Assembly (NCBI GenBank): GCA_903895725.1
Contig: CAITUV010000044.1
Span: forward strand, 62,001-126,000
Direction: 5' to 3'
Source of the DNA: an uncultured Myxococcales bacterium
GTDB taxonomy: Bacteria; Myxococcota_A; UBA9042; CAIXZC01
Length of the DNA stretch: 64,000 bases
In this document: positions 43,939-52,959 of the stretch, one piece after another
How positions within the stretch are numbered: position 1 is the stretch's first letter
Layout: each line of letters starts with the position of its first letter
The notes under the pieces: model-generated
Database searches by the model: none
Told to the model about the DNA's origin: nothing
Seen by the model: only the letters and a program-made list of their open reading frames with translations
Program-made: the position numbers and the translations under genes

Positions 43939-44012
43939 GTCCGGACGATTCGTGATCCGGATGCCATGGCAGCCTCCCAGGTGCAGAACCTTCGTTGCTC
44001 CGCTCTCCATTC

Positions 44013-44042
44013 TTGCCTCAGGACATCGCCACAAAGTAGTAT
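44013..44042 (+). promoter_or_regulatory. Possible sigma-70 promoter for the zinc-ribbon/STAND gene pair
   Basis: TTGCCT (44013-44018), 18 bases, TAGTAT (44037-44042), 27 bases before the ATG at 44070. It would drive the small membrane gene and the giant gene together. Confidence 0.45.
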
Positions 44043-44069
44043 TCGAGCGGGGATCTTGTCGGAGGGCCC

Positions 44070-44612
44070 ATGACTTGGACATGCGACCGACATGGCAGAA
44101 GGGTGGAGGACTTCGCATCCTGCCCCGACTGCGTGCGCTCCGAAGTGAAATCCGCCGAGGCACGTGGAGCGAAAAGGCGCTGCCGGTGGTCGGAAGCCGG
44201 TATCCGCCTGAGTCGCGGGAGTACCCGTCTGGTGCGATGGCTTCTCTTCGTCGCTGTCGCTGCGGTCAGCATCCTGTGGACGGGTTTGGGATGGCTCGCC
44301 CTGCTGATTCCACGCCTCCTCGCCGCCAAGGTCCGCTCGCTGCGGGAGGAGGCTTCCAAGGCGAGAAGTCAGCGTGAGTATTGGGCCAGCCAGCGCTGCA
44401 ACCGGTGCCATGGCCACATGCCCCTCGAGCGAGCGAAACGAAACTTGGCGTTCTGCAGCGAGGAATGCGCCACGGCCGACCGCCGCAGCCGCCAGCCACC
44501 ACCGGAGTGCTATCATGACTACGACACAGAGTACTGGGTGGACAGCATGGGGGACATGAACGTGAGCGGGACGTGCAGGAAGTGCGGAAAGACGTTCTCG
44601 CGGCTCGACTGA
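44070..44612 (+). CDS. Small membrane protein with zinc-ribbon ends
   Basis: A 180-residue protein. The N-terminus MTWTCDRHGRRVEDFASCPD has Cys-x-x-His and a following CPDC that look like one zinc site. A membrane segment covers residues about 53-88 (VRWLLFVAVAAVSILW). The C-terminal part has more Cys and His sites, CNRCHGHM, FCSEEC and GTCRKCGKTF. It precedes the giant STAND gene by 13 bases. The N-terminal motif recurs in the protein at 50397-51200. Function unknown; a membrane partner of the STAND protein is inferred. Confidence 0.78.
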   Translation: MTWTCDRHGRRVEDFASCPDCVRSEVKSAEARGAKRRCRWSEAGIRLSRGSTRLVRWLLFVAVAAVSILWTGLGWLALLIPRLLAAKVRSLREEASKARSQREYWASQRCNRCHGHMPLERAKRNLAFCSEECATADRRSRQPPPECYHDYDTEYWVDSMGDMNVSGTCRKCGKTFSRLD

Positions 44613-44625
44613 GGAGACCGAGTCA

Positions 44626-47600
44626 ATGAGAAATCAGGGTTGGCCAACGGTCTCGGTCTTCCTGAGCAGTACGTTCAACGACATGCACGCGGAACGGGAC
44701 TACCTGGTCAAACGGGTCTTCCCAAGGCTTCGAGACTGGTGCGAGCAGCGCCGCCTGCGCTTCGTGGACATCGACCTGCGCTGGGGCGTGACCGAGGCCG
44801 ATGCCACACGAAACAAGCGGGTCGTGGAAGTCTGTCTGAAGCGAATCGACGAGTGCAGGCCGTTCTTCATCTGCCTGCTGGGGCAACGATGCGGCTGGCT
44901 TCCTACTCGGAATGACCTGCCGGGTCCGGAGGCCTCGGGCGCGTCAGGCGGAAGTCTCTCGTCCCTGGACTGGTCCCGACTTCGGGAGGCGGTCGACGAG
45001 GGGCGCTCCGTGACCGAGCTCGAGGTCATGCACGCGTTGCTCGAGCCCTTCCAGCGCAAAGACGCTCCGGATGCTCTGAGGCTGCCGGCCGAGCACGCGT
45101 TCTTCTACCTTCGGGACGACTCGTACCTGCCGTCCCTTCCCGCAATACCCGCCGCTCTTCGCCCCCCAGGTGCGGCAGGCATGGCACCGGAGCCGCTCCG
45201 CTGGACTTACACGGACGAGGACGAGGAAGACTTGAAGCTCCGGCAGCTCAAGGCCGAACGGCTCGCCATGCTGCGGAAGGAACGTGTTCCACAGACAGGA
45301 CGACCTGCCAGGGTCTATTCGGCCCGCTGGAACGCTTCGGCCCGGACGCCGGAGCTGGAGATCCCCGTCGATTGCCCCTTCGACATGGGAGAGAACTTGG
45401 AGTCGGTCTCGCCCGGCGCTGCCCGGTGGCAGAAGCTCTGGCAGAAGTGGGCCGGAGTCAAGGCCGCCGGTCCCTCCGTGGTCGAGACGGACCGTGACAA
45501 GGCACAACACTTCAACGAGTGGCTCACGACCGGCCGGCTGACGGACTTTGCGTGCCGTCTCGACGAGGTCGTGAAGAACCCCCCGGCCAACCTGCCGAAG
45601 CCGGCCGGGGCCCTCCTGGAGAACGGGCTTGCTGAGCTGCGACAGCGCTTCCCAGACGGCCGAGTGCCCCTGGGGGAAGTGATCGGCCTCGACCTCATGG
45701 CGGCGATCGCTGCTCGACATTCGGAGCGGATGGCGCTGCCTGAGCTCGACGACCTCCAGCGGGAGATTGACCAGCACGAGGAGTTCGTTGCCGCTGCTGC
45801 AGAGGGATTCATCCCCCGCACCCGGGACCCGGGCAGGCCGCCATCGGCATCGGATGATTTCGACCCGCTCGACCGGTACGTGGCGGGAAAGGAGAAAGGG
45901 CTTCTGGCTGTGGTGGCGCCGGCCGGTCTGGGGAAATCCACGCTGCTTGCTGCCTGGGTACAACACCGCCAAAGCCCGGAGGTAGCCGGCGAACGGTTGC
46001 TCTACCGGTTCATCGGAGTCGGCGACCGCTCCGGCACAGTGGACAGCCTCTTGCGGAATGTGCTTGCGCAGTTGAAGGAGGAGAAGTGGCTGCCCCTGGA
46101 TGCCGAGGTTCCGGATGATCCGAGAGAGCTTCGACGGGATTGGGTGAAGCTCCTGGGAGGGGGAGCGACAAGCGAGCGGCTGGTGCTGGTGCTGGATGCG
46201 CTCAACCAGTTGGACTCCGGCCTTTCCGACGTGGACTGGTTGCCCCGGGAGCTGCCTCCTGGAGTCCGCCTGGTCATCAGCTTCAAGATCGGCGAGAAGG
46301 AAGGGGACGACCTTCGTCAGCGGCTAGCAGAGAGTCCTGAAAATCAGGTGGAAGAGCTCAAGCCCTTCGAGCACGTCCAGGACCGCCGGGCCGTCGTGAA
46401 TGCGTGGCTGGCCCGGTACCTCAAGGAACTCGACGAGAGGCACGTGGATGCCCTGGTCGGTGCGGACCAGGAACGCCCCCTGGGTTCGCTGCCGTCCCAG
46501 GCCGACAACCGCAGTCTGCCCCCTGCTTCCAACCCGCTCTATCTGAAGATCGTCTTGAGCGAACTGCGCGTCTTCGGTGCCTTCGGGCAGCTCGGGCAAC
46601 GCATCGCCACGAAGTACGGCGGCAGTCCGGTCTCTGCGTTCACGGCGGTTCTGAAGCGGCTGGAAGACGACCCGGCGGACTCGGCAGTACCCTTCGCCAG
46701 ACTCGTGCCGCTGATCTTCGGGCTGCTGGCGCACTCCCGAGGGGGGCTGCCGGAGGACTTCCTCGCTGACATTCTCCTGGACGAGCTTTCTCCGGAACTC
46801 GACCGGACCGGCATGTCCCCGGATCGCCGACGTCTGGTCATCACAGACGCGGTGCAGGTTGTCCTGCGGCAGGTGCGTCCGTTCCTTGCCCGACGCGAGG
46901 GCCGCACCGACTTCTTCTACGAGAGCTTCCGGATTGCAGCGAGGGATTGGAGCACGATGCTGGATGCCGACGATCCGAGAAGCCCCAGCCGAATCCGATC
47001 TCCAGGTGGGTGGCATGCGCTCCTGGCTCGGCAATGTGGGAAGTGGCGGGAGGTCAAAGGGGCGTCCGAGCGGTACGCACTGGCGAATGCGGTGCAACAT
47101 CACCTCGGAGCCGGTGGCATTGCCGAAGCGGTCGAGCTGCTCACGGAATTCGAATACCACTACCATCGGCTTCGGGTGCTGGGGCCAACGGAAGTCTCCG
47201 CCATGGCGGCTGACTTCGCCCACGGTCGCCTCGCGTCCTCCGATCTCGAGACTGACGTTGCGTCCGCTCTGGCCGCATGGGATCTCTTCTTCACTAAGTC
47301 TCTCCATCTGCTGCGCCGCGAACATCCATTGCTGAAGCCGGAGTTGACTCTTCTCCAGGGGGCATACGCACACGCCGACGAAAGTCCTGTGTCCCGTGGA
47401 GCGGAAGCCTGGCTCGCTTGGTCGGGCCCCGCGACGCCGTGGCTACGGAGGGTGGGTCGGCCGAAGCGGATCCCGAAGAGCCACTGTCTGGCGACAATAG
47501 AAGGTATCAGGGGTGAGGCTGTCTCCGTCGCGTTCAACGCCGACGGAACCCGCGTTGTCTCCCTCAGTTGGGACAGTTCAGACCCACCAGCCATGGTGCT

Positions 47601-50370
47601 GATGGTCTGGGACCTTGAAACCGGTAGATGCATCCATACCGAGGCCTTCAGCGGTGCCGGCAGCGAATTGGCGCCCGTGCCCGGAACTGACCGAGTAGTC
47701 CTGAATCTGCGTGTACCAAGTCATCCGGGCCAGAAGTCGCTCGACCGGATCACGGCCCCGCAAGTCCTCGACCCCATGGTCCGTTCGACCGCGGTCACCT
47801 TCTCGGGTCACACCCTTTCCGTGACCTGGCTGGTCGTGTCCCCAGACGGCCGCCGGATGCTATCGGGGGCACTGGACAGGACCATCCGGGAGTGGGACCT
47901 CGAGACCGGCCAATGTCTTCAGGTGATTGAGGGAGGAATCCCATCTGCCGACACGCGACTCCATGCCGTGAGGAGGCCCGCGTTCTTCTGCGGTGGGCGG
48001 TGGCTCGCATTGAAGCATGCGGACCATCATCCATGGGTCGATGTCGAGGTGTGGGACGTGTCGGACGGACGAACCACAAGGACGTTGGGCCGGGCTGGCG
48101 GCCGGGATGATTCCTGGGGGGAGAAATGGTTTTCCCTCGTCGCAGTGACCAGCGACGAACGGACCGTGCTGGTCGCCAGCGGCAGCCGGATCGCGGCCTG
48201 GGACTGGCCCACGGGCAAATGCCGCTGGAGCCGTACCTTCGACCGCGCGATCATCAGCCTCGCCATCGACCGCCGAGGCCGCTGGGCCGTCTGGGGTGAC
48301 GGGCAGTCAGGGGTCGCGGCCATAGAGTTGAGCACGGGCGTCATCCGCAGGTTGGGGCGACACCTGGGTGGCGCAAACTGGCTGGACACCCACCCGGACG
48401 GATGCCGGGCTGTGTCGGCGGGCTTGAATGGGACTCTGAAGGTCTGGACGGTCGAAGGAGTGTTCGATGCGGACATGGAGGAGGCCCGGGCGGAAGATGC
48501 GGACTGGCACACGGACTCCGTGAACGCCGTCGGCATCCAGGAGGGGCAGCCTGTGGCCGTGTCCGGTGGGTGCGACAATCGTCTGGGGTTGTGGGATGCG
48601 GCTTCCGGAAGGCGCTTGGCCACGGGTCTTGGCGACAGCGATACGCGTAAGGCAGGGATGACCATCATAACTGAGGTGGCGTTCGACATCGGTGCCCGGA
48701 CGGTGCTCACTACTAGTGCACAGGACCCCCTACAGGAGTTCCAGGACGTCGAGGTCCGCGAGAGTGGGCTGCGCAGTTGGGACCTGGACGTCCTTTCGTC
48801 AGGACCTGCCAGTACACCTCCGATTCCCTTCACCGTCCATGTGGAGATTGTGCAAGGGGGCGCCGGGTTGGTGACGACCAACAGCGATCGGTGGGGGCAC
48901 GGCAATGTCAAAGCCGTGAATCTGTGGGAAAGACGCTCCGTTGCCCCCGTGCGCTCCTTGAGCATGCGTCTGTTCCCGCCCGTGACGTCCCTTGGGGCCA
49001 GTCTGCACGGTTCCAGCGTGGTGCTCGGCCACAAGGACGGTTCCTTGACCGTGTGGGATGCCGCTTCCGGAGCCGTGAAACACCGTCTTGGGGGCCACTC
49101 GGAAGCTGTGAGCGGTGTGTGCGTCAAGCAGCGGGGCGACCTGGCCATCTCGGCATCTCGGGATCACACTCTCCGGATTTCCGACCTCCACAGCGGCGAA
49201 TGCCTCGCCGTCCTGCGAGGGCACACGGAAGAGGTGGGGCGGGTGGCGGCACACTGGGACGGGGCCTGGGCGGTGTCCAGCGGAGCTGAGAGACTCCTGG
49301 TTCTGTGGGATCTTGCTCGCAGCGATGCTGTGGCCGCGTGGCCTGCGGACACCGCGATTCGGTGTGTGGACGCTTCGGCCACACGCATCGTCGCTGGCGG
49401 GACCGACGGCGAAGTGCTCTTTCTGGAGCCGCTGGGCCCCGGTCCCTGGTCGCCCGGTACTGCTGCCGCTCCGCTCGTATTCCCGCCCCCCACGTGGCCC
49501 AAACGGCAGCCTGCAGTGCCGGCCGTCCGGGTCGCGGCAAACCCAGGTTCGGCGGGAGGAAGAGCAGCGGCGGCATCCACGCCGGCACCATCCGGACGAC
49601 GAGCGTCAGGCACAGGGGCGGCGACAGCGACGGCGGGTGCCCCCACGGGGCGCAGCGCAGCGCCCGCCAAACCGGTGCGGACGGAAGAACGGACTGCTGA
49701 TGTGGCTCAGCGTCCAGCTGCAGTGTGGGGCCCGGCGTGCCGCCATGCCGACGCGACGGGCGCAGCAGAAGACAGGCCGCCCGTAGGATGCCCCAGTTGC
49801 GGCGCGTATCTCACACGGTTCTCCCGCCGAATCCTGGCAGCGTTCTTCGCAGGTGCCGTCCTGGTCACTGCACCGCTAATCTTCCTCAGCCTCTGGTTCA
49901 TCAGCCTCACGGCGGCGATCGGTTTGCTCGGCCTGGGTATGGTCTTCCTCGGCCCGAGGGAGATCGTCTGCATGCGGTGCAATCCTCGGGGCACGTGGCG
50001 CAAGCTGCTGCTGGCCGGCAGAACCACTGCTGCCGCCTGGCACCCCGATGCCCCGACGCTTGCCGTGAGCTGCGATGAGGGCACCGTCGTGGTCCTCCGG
50101 TGGGATTCCGCTCTGGAGTCCCTGGATCTCAACAATGTTGATGTCGTCAAGACCGGTGCCCCGGTTTCTGCGGTGCAGTGGTCTGAGTGCGGTCGAGTTG
50201 TGCTGTGCAGGCACGCTGAGAGCGGGGATACCATGCACAGGGTGACACCGGACGCGCACCCGCAAGGGGATGCCCCGATTTGGGCCAACGCATCCAGCAG
50301 CAGCGCCGACGACCGCTGGAGGGTGGAGCTCGTCGGCAGCCAGGTCCGCATCAGCCCGCGGAGACGGTAG
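44626..50370 (+). CDS. DUF4062-NACHT-WD40 STAND-type NTPase with C-terminal membrane segment
   Basis: A 1914-residue protein. N-terminal DUF4062 (SVFLSSTFNDMHAERDYLVK, LRFVDIDLRWGVTEADA), as in eukaryotic NWD1/TEP1-type and bacterial STAND proteins. NACHT-type ATPase: Walker A APAGLGKSTLL (about residues 427-437), Walker B LVLVLDALNQLD (about 520). A helical region follows, then some ten or more WD40 repeats (about 955-1600; e.g. ALDRTIREWDLETGQCL, GHTEEVGRVAAHWDG). After an Ala/Pro-rich linker comes CPSCG (about 1721), two hydrophobic segments (about 1738-1775), CMRC and a short propeller-like end. The organisation fits an immune or stress sensor. Ligand and effector are unknown. It is 13 bases after the small zinc-ribbon gene. 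Confidence 0.88.
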   Translation: MRNQGWPTVSVFLSSTFNDMHAERDYLVKRVFPRLRDWCEQRRLRFVDIDLRWGVTEADATRNKRVVEVCLKRIDECRPFFICLLGQRCGWLPTRNDLPGPEASGASGGSLSSLDWSRLREAVDEGRSVTELEVMHALLEPFQRKDAPDALRLPAEHAFFYLRDDSYLPSLPAIPAALRPPGAAGMAPEPLRWTYTDEDEEDLKLRQLKAERLAMLRKERVPQTGRPARVYSARWNASARTPELEIPVDCPFDMGENLESVSPGAARWQKLWQKWAGVKAAGPSVVETDRDKAQHFNEWLTTGRLTDFACRLDEVVKNPPANLPKPAGALLENGLAELRQRFPDGRVPLGEVIGLDLMAAIAARHSERMALPELDDLQREIDQHEEFVAAAAEGFIPRTRDPGRPPSASDDFDPLDRYVAGKEKGLLAVVAPAGLGKSTLLAAWVQHRQSPEVAGERLLYRFIGVGDRSGTVDSLLRNVLAQLKEEKWLPLDAEVPDDPRELRRDWVKLLGGGATSERLVLVLDALNQLDSGLSDVDWLPRELPPGVRLVISFKIGEKEGDDLRQRLAESPENQVEELKPFEHVQDRRAVVNAWLARYLKELDERHVDALVGADQERPLGSLPSQADNRSLPPASNPLYLKIVLSELRVFGAFGQLGQRIATKYGGSPVSAFTAVLKRLEDDPADSAVPFARLVPLIFGLLAHSRGGLPEDFLADILLDELSPELDRTGMSPDRRRLVITDAVQVVLRQVRPFLARREGRTDFFYESFRIAARDWSTMLDADDPRSPSRIRSPGGWHALLARQCGKWREVKGASERYALANAVQHHLGAGGIAEAVELLTEFEYHYHRLRVLGPTEVSAMAADFAHGRLASSDLETDVASALAAWDLFFTKSLHLLRREHPLLKPELTLLQGAYAHADESPVSRGAEAWLAWSGPATPWLRRVGRPKRIPKSHCLATIEGIRGEAVSVAFNADGTRVVSLSWDSSDPPAMVLMVWDLETGRCIHTEAFSGAGSELAPVPGTDRVVLNLRVPSHPGQKSLDRITAPQVLDPMVRSTAVTFSGHTLSVTWLVVSPDGRRMLSGALDRTIREWDLETGQCLQVIEGGIPSADTRLHAVRRPAFFCGGRWLALKHADHHPWVDVEVWDVSDGRTTRTLGRAGGRDDSWGEKWFSLVAVTSDERTVLVASGSRIAAWDWPTGKCRWSRTFDRAIISLAIDRRGRWAVWGDGQSGVAAIELSTGVIRRLGRHLGGANWLDTHPDGCRAVSAGLNGTLKVWTVEGVFDADMEEARAEDADWHTDSVNAVGIQEGQPVAVSGGCDNRLGLWDAASGRRLATGLGDSDTRKAGMTIITEVAFDIGARTVLTTSAQDPLQEFQDVEVRESGLRSWDLDVLSSGPASTPPIPFTVHVEIVQGGAGLVTTNSDRWGHGNVKAVNLWERRSVAPVRSLSMRLFPPVTSLGASLHGSSVVLGHKDGSLTVWDAASGAVKHRLGGHSEAVSGVCVKQRGDLAISASRDHTLRISDLHSGECLAVLRGHTEEVGRVAAHWDGAWAVSSGAERLLVLWDLARSDAVAAWPADTAIRCVDASATRIVAGGTDGEVLFLEPLGPGPWSPGTAAAPLVFPPPTWPKRQPAVPAVRVAANPGSAGGRAAAASTPAPSGRRASGTGAATATAGAPTGRSAAPAKPVRTEERTADVAQRPAAVWGPACRHADATGAAEDRPPVGCPSCGAYLTRFSRRILAAFFAGAVLVTAPLIFLSLWFISLTAAIGLLGLGMVFLGPREIVCMRCNPRGTWRKLLLAGRTTAAAWHPDAPTLAVSCDEGTVVVLRWDSALESLDLNNVDVVKTGAPVSAVQWSECGRVVLCRHAESGDTMHRVTPDAHPQGDAPIWANASSSSADDRWRVELVGSQVRISPRRR

Positions 50371-50396
50371 GAAACGCCGTCCGCGCCTGTCGCCCT

Positions 50397-51200
50397 TCAC
50401 CGCTCGAAGTTCCACAAGGCTCCGCAGTGAGAGCACACGTCTCCCGGCCTCGAGCGCTCGTGCACGCGGGCCCCGCAGCGACTGCAGCGCTTGGTCAGTT
50501 CGGAGGCTCCTCGCCTGTCCTCGTCGTCCCACTTCCTCTGCAACCTCTCCATGCTCTGGCGGCTAGCCCTCTCCCTCGCCAGGTCCCCCAGCTTCTCACT
50601 GATCATCAAGAAGGGAGCGACGGCTGCCCTCAGAACCGCCTTTCCCGCTGCGCGGACGAGCACATACCAAAGGGTGTTGAGGGCCACCACAGCGAACAGA
50701 AGTGAATACTCCGCGCTCCAGAACACCCAGAAGAGAAGCGAGTGAAGGAAACGCCCAGGGCGACTGCGCGGCTTCATCTCCCAGAATCCCTTGCGGATCC
50801 TCTCGGGAAGCTCGCGGACAGATGCCAACAGAAGCACGACCGACGTTACCGTGACCACGGTCTCCCACCCCGGCCAAGGTCCAAAGACAACTCTCGAGAC
50901 CAGGAGCAGGACGGCCGCCAGGAACTGCAGGATTCGTGACATCAGGCACTGGCCCACATGTCTCCAGACGGGCGTCTTGTCGGCCGCGGAGTTGGCTCTG
51001 TCCGCCAAAGCATTGAGTGGGCTCAGAACCACGGCCCCCGCCGCTACAACCGCCTCAGCGCAGCGCCCAATGGCGTCGCGGACGGCCTCCAGCCTGGCCC
51101 TCCGAGCATCCTTCCTGTCCCGTTCCTCCGTGCGGGCACACTCCGGGCATGTACGGTAGTCCTCGACCTGCAACCTGTGTCTTTCGCAGTACCACGCCAT
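50397..51200 (-). CDS. Membrane protein with zinc-ribbon ends, related to the 44070 product
   Basis: A 267-residue protein starting at ATG 51200 after AGGAGGTAGGAGC. The N-terminus MAWYCERHRLQVEDYRTCPE matches that of the 44070 product: W-x-C-x-x-H, VED and CPxC at the same places. Two or three membrane segments lie in residues about 95-185. The C-terminus has CSRCGARVHE and CSHCGALW as a second zinc ribbon. It converges with the giant STAND gene, 26 bases between their stops. Function unknown; it is inferred to belong to the same system. Confidence 0.78.
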   Translation of the reverse strand: MAWYCERHRLQVEDYRTCPECARTEERDRKDARRARLEAVRDAIGRCAEAVVAAGAVVLSPLNALADRANSAADKTPVWRHVGQCLMSRILQFLAAVLLLVSRVVFGPWPGWETVVTVTSVVLLLASVRELPERIRKGFWEMKPRSRPGRFLHSLLFWVFWSAEYSLLFAVVALNTLWYVLVRAAGKAVLRAAVAPFLMISEKLGDLARERASRQSMERLQRKWDDEDRRGASELTKRCSRCGARVHERSRPGDVCSHCGALWNFER

Positions 51201-51283
51201 GCTCCTACCTCCTGCCCGTTCCAAGTCACCCGACACTATTGACTCTGCTCCCCGGGGTTGCCGTTCGGCGCGCCGAAGCCTGT

Positions 51284-51390
51284 GGCTACCTTGTTGCGAC
51301 TTGGCCCTCCGGCCCCCCTTTCCCTATGGCTACCTTGTTACGACTTGGCCCTCCGGCCCTCCTTCCCCTGTGGCTACCTTGTTACGACTT
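51284..51390 (+). repeat. Three 44-bp repeats complementary to the 16S rRNA 3' end
   Basis: The core GGCTACCTTGTT(A/G)CGACTT lies at 51284-51302, 51328-51346 and 51372-51390, exactly 44 bases apart. Copies 2 and 3 extend the match leftward: TTCCCCTGTGGCTACCTTGT differs at only two bases from the complement of the 16S rRNA 3' region. The spacer is GGCCCTCCGGCC plus a C/T-rich stretch. Copy 1 has one change (G for A). Confidence 0.9.
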
Positions 51391-51441
51391 TTCCGGTGTC
51401 GCAGCAAGGGGCGGTGCTCGCCTTGGCTGACTGGACTCAAG

Positions 51442-51477
51442 TTATGCCTTTGCGTCATAATGCCGTCGTGGCATAAT
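51442..51477 (+). promoter_or_regulatory. Promoter overlapped by an inverted repeat
   Basis: TTGCGT (51450-51455), 16 bases, CATAAT (51472-51477) precede the ATG at 51501. Arms TTATGCC (51442-51448) and GGCATAA (51470-51476) are complementary, with a related CATAATGCC at 51456-51464 between them. The palindrome covers both promoter elements, as expected of an operator for autoregulation. Confidence 0.5.
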
Positions 51478-51500
51478 AGGCAGGGGACGAGGAGGGAAAC

Positions 51501-52880
51501 ATGAGGCTGCCATTCCTGGACCGAGTGGACGAGATGAGCCGGCTGTCAAGGGCGCTGGATCACCCGGACGGCTCCATGGTATGCCTCTATGGCAGACGTC
51601 GGTGTGGGAAGTCCAGGCTGCTGCGGGAGGTGCTCGCGGGCAGGAAGGCGGTCTATCACGTCGGCGACGAGCGGACGGAGGTGCTCCAGCGCCGGGCACT
51701 GGCCCAGGCCATGGAGCAGATCATCCCCCGCTTTGCACAGGTCGAGTACCCGGACTGGGATGTCCTGCTCGACCGCTGGTGGAACGACTCGCCGGTTGGG
51801 TCGGTCTTGGCGCTGGACGAGTTTCCCTCGCTGGTCACTGCGGCTCCCTTCCTTCCAAGCCTCCTACAGAAGCGGGTGGACCTCCACGACGGGGGTGGGC
51901 GGCACCTGGTCGTTGCCGGCTCCTCCCAGCGGATGATGCAGGGCCTCGTGCTCGATGCCGCGGCACCGCTGTACGGAAGATGTCGCGAGGTCCTGAGGAT
52001 CGAGCCGCTGCCGCCCGGCTTCGTCGCACAGGCATTCCGTTCAAAGACCGCCACGGAGGCCCTGGAGGCCTGGGCGACCTGGGGCGGGATCCCCCGGTAC
52101 TGGGAGCTGGCGCTTGACTTCAAGGACCGGCAAGAGGCGATCCGCCATCTGGCGCTCGACCCAATGGGAGTGCTGCACCATGAGCCGGAGCGGCTCCTTC
52201 TCGACGACCTGCGGGAGACGCCTCGGGCATCGTCGCTGCTGGCCGTGATCGGGCAGGGGTGCCGGAAGGTCTCGGAAATGGCAAGAAGGCTCGAGCAACC
52301 GGCCACGTCGCTGGCCAGGCCGCTCCAACGTCTGGTGGGGCTGGGACTGGTGCGCCGTGAGCAGCCCTTCGATACCGACCCCGCCACGAGCCGGCAGTCG
52401 CTCTACTCCATAGCCGACCCGTTCCTTGCTTTCTGGTACCGGCACGTGGACCCGAACCGCTCACGGCTGGCAGCAGGGCAGATCGACGATGTCGAGGCCG
52501 ACGTGGGCAAACGTCTCCGGGACCATCTCGGCGGAGTCTTCGAGGAGCTCGTCCGCTCCCAGGTCCACCGGCTGGATGTAGCAGGACGGAAGTGGCAGCC
52601 GGCGAGCCGATGGTGGGGGCGCGGGAAGGACGGCCAGCCGCTGGAGTCGGACTTCATGGCCCGGTCAGTGGACGGAACGGCGCTGCTGGTCGGCGAGGTC
52701 AAGGTGTCGCTCACGTTGCCGGGTGCCCGGCGGGCCCACGCTGAGCTCAGGGAGAAGATCGCGCGATTGCCGCTTCGGCTGCCCAGGACGGTGATTGCCT
52801 GCCTCGCCTACGCCTCCTCCCCGCTGAAGATCGACTTCTGCAAGACCGTGCATGCCGGGACAATCCTGGGCATGGAGTAG
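51501..52880 (+). CDS. ATPase_2 / DUF234 ATPase-nuclease fusion protein
   Basis: A 459-residue protein of the archaeal-type ATPase family. Walker A is GRRRCGKS (Gly31-Ser38); VLALDEFPSLV is Walker B; VVAGSSQRMM gives the sensor. A winged-helix part (VSEMARRLEQPATSLARPLQ) precedes the C-terminal DUF234 domain, whose core LESDFMARSVDGTALLVGEV plus the next Lys fits a PD-(D/E)XK nuclease. The family is widespread without a settled role, often in accessory regions. ATG after CGAGGAGG. It matches the AAA_14/DUF4143 gene at 41187 in overall design. Confidence 0.87.
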   Translation: MRLPFLDRVDEMSRLSRALDHPDGSMVCLYGRRRCGKSRLLREVLAGRKAVYHVGDERTEVLQRRALAQAMEQIIPRFAQVEYPDWDVLLDRWWNDSPVGSVLALDEFPSLVTAAPFLPSLLQKRVDLHDGGGRHLVVAGSSQRMMQGLVLDAAAPLYGRCREVLRIEPLPPGFVAQAFRSKTATEALEAWATWGGIPRYWELALDFKDRQEAIRHLALDPMGVLHHEPERLLLDDLRETPRASSLLAVIGQGCRKVSEMARRLEQPATSLARPLQRLVGLGLVRREQPFDTDPATSRQSLYSIADPFLAFWYRHVDPNRSRLAAGQIDDVEADVGKRLRDHLGGVFEELVRSQVHRLDVAGRKWQPASRWWGRGKDGQPLESDFMARSVDGTALLVGEVKVSLTLPGARRAHAELREKIARLPLRLPRTVIACLAYASSPLKIDFCKTVHAGTILGME

Positions 52881-52959
52881 GCCGTTTCCCCTCCTGCAGC
52901 GGCTGTGGCATGATCGCATCGGGCACCGCAGCAGGCCGGACGCCTGCAAGGAGGTCACC

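Larger units (their letters stand above)
51201..51500. other. Divergent intergenic region (300 bases)
   Basis: Between the divergent zinc-ribbon and ATPase genes. It holds three copies of the 16S-complement repeat (51284-51390) and a promoter with inverted repeats (51442-51477). The open frames crossing it are made of the repeats and have no ribosome site. Confidence 0.65.

Noticed and set aside
42484..44163. Minus-strand frame of 559 codons
   Set aside because: Antisense to the lipoprotein at 42748, crosses the sigma-54 promoter and has no ribosome site.
41066..51390. Fragments of a 16S rRNA gene
   Set aside because: Only 19-28 bases match; no other rRNA sequence is present, so these are short repeats, not an rRNA gene.
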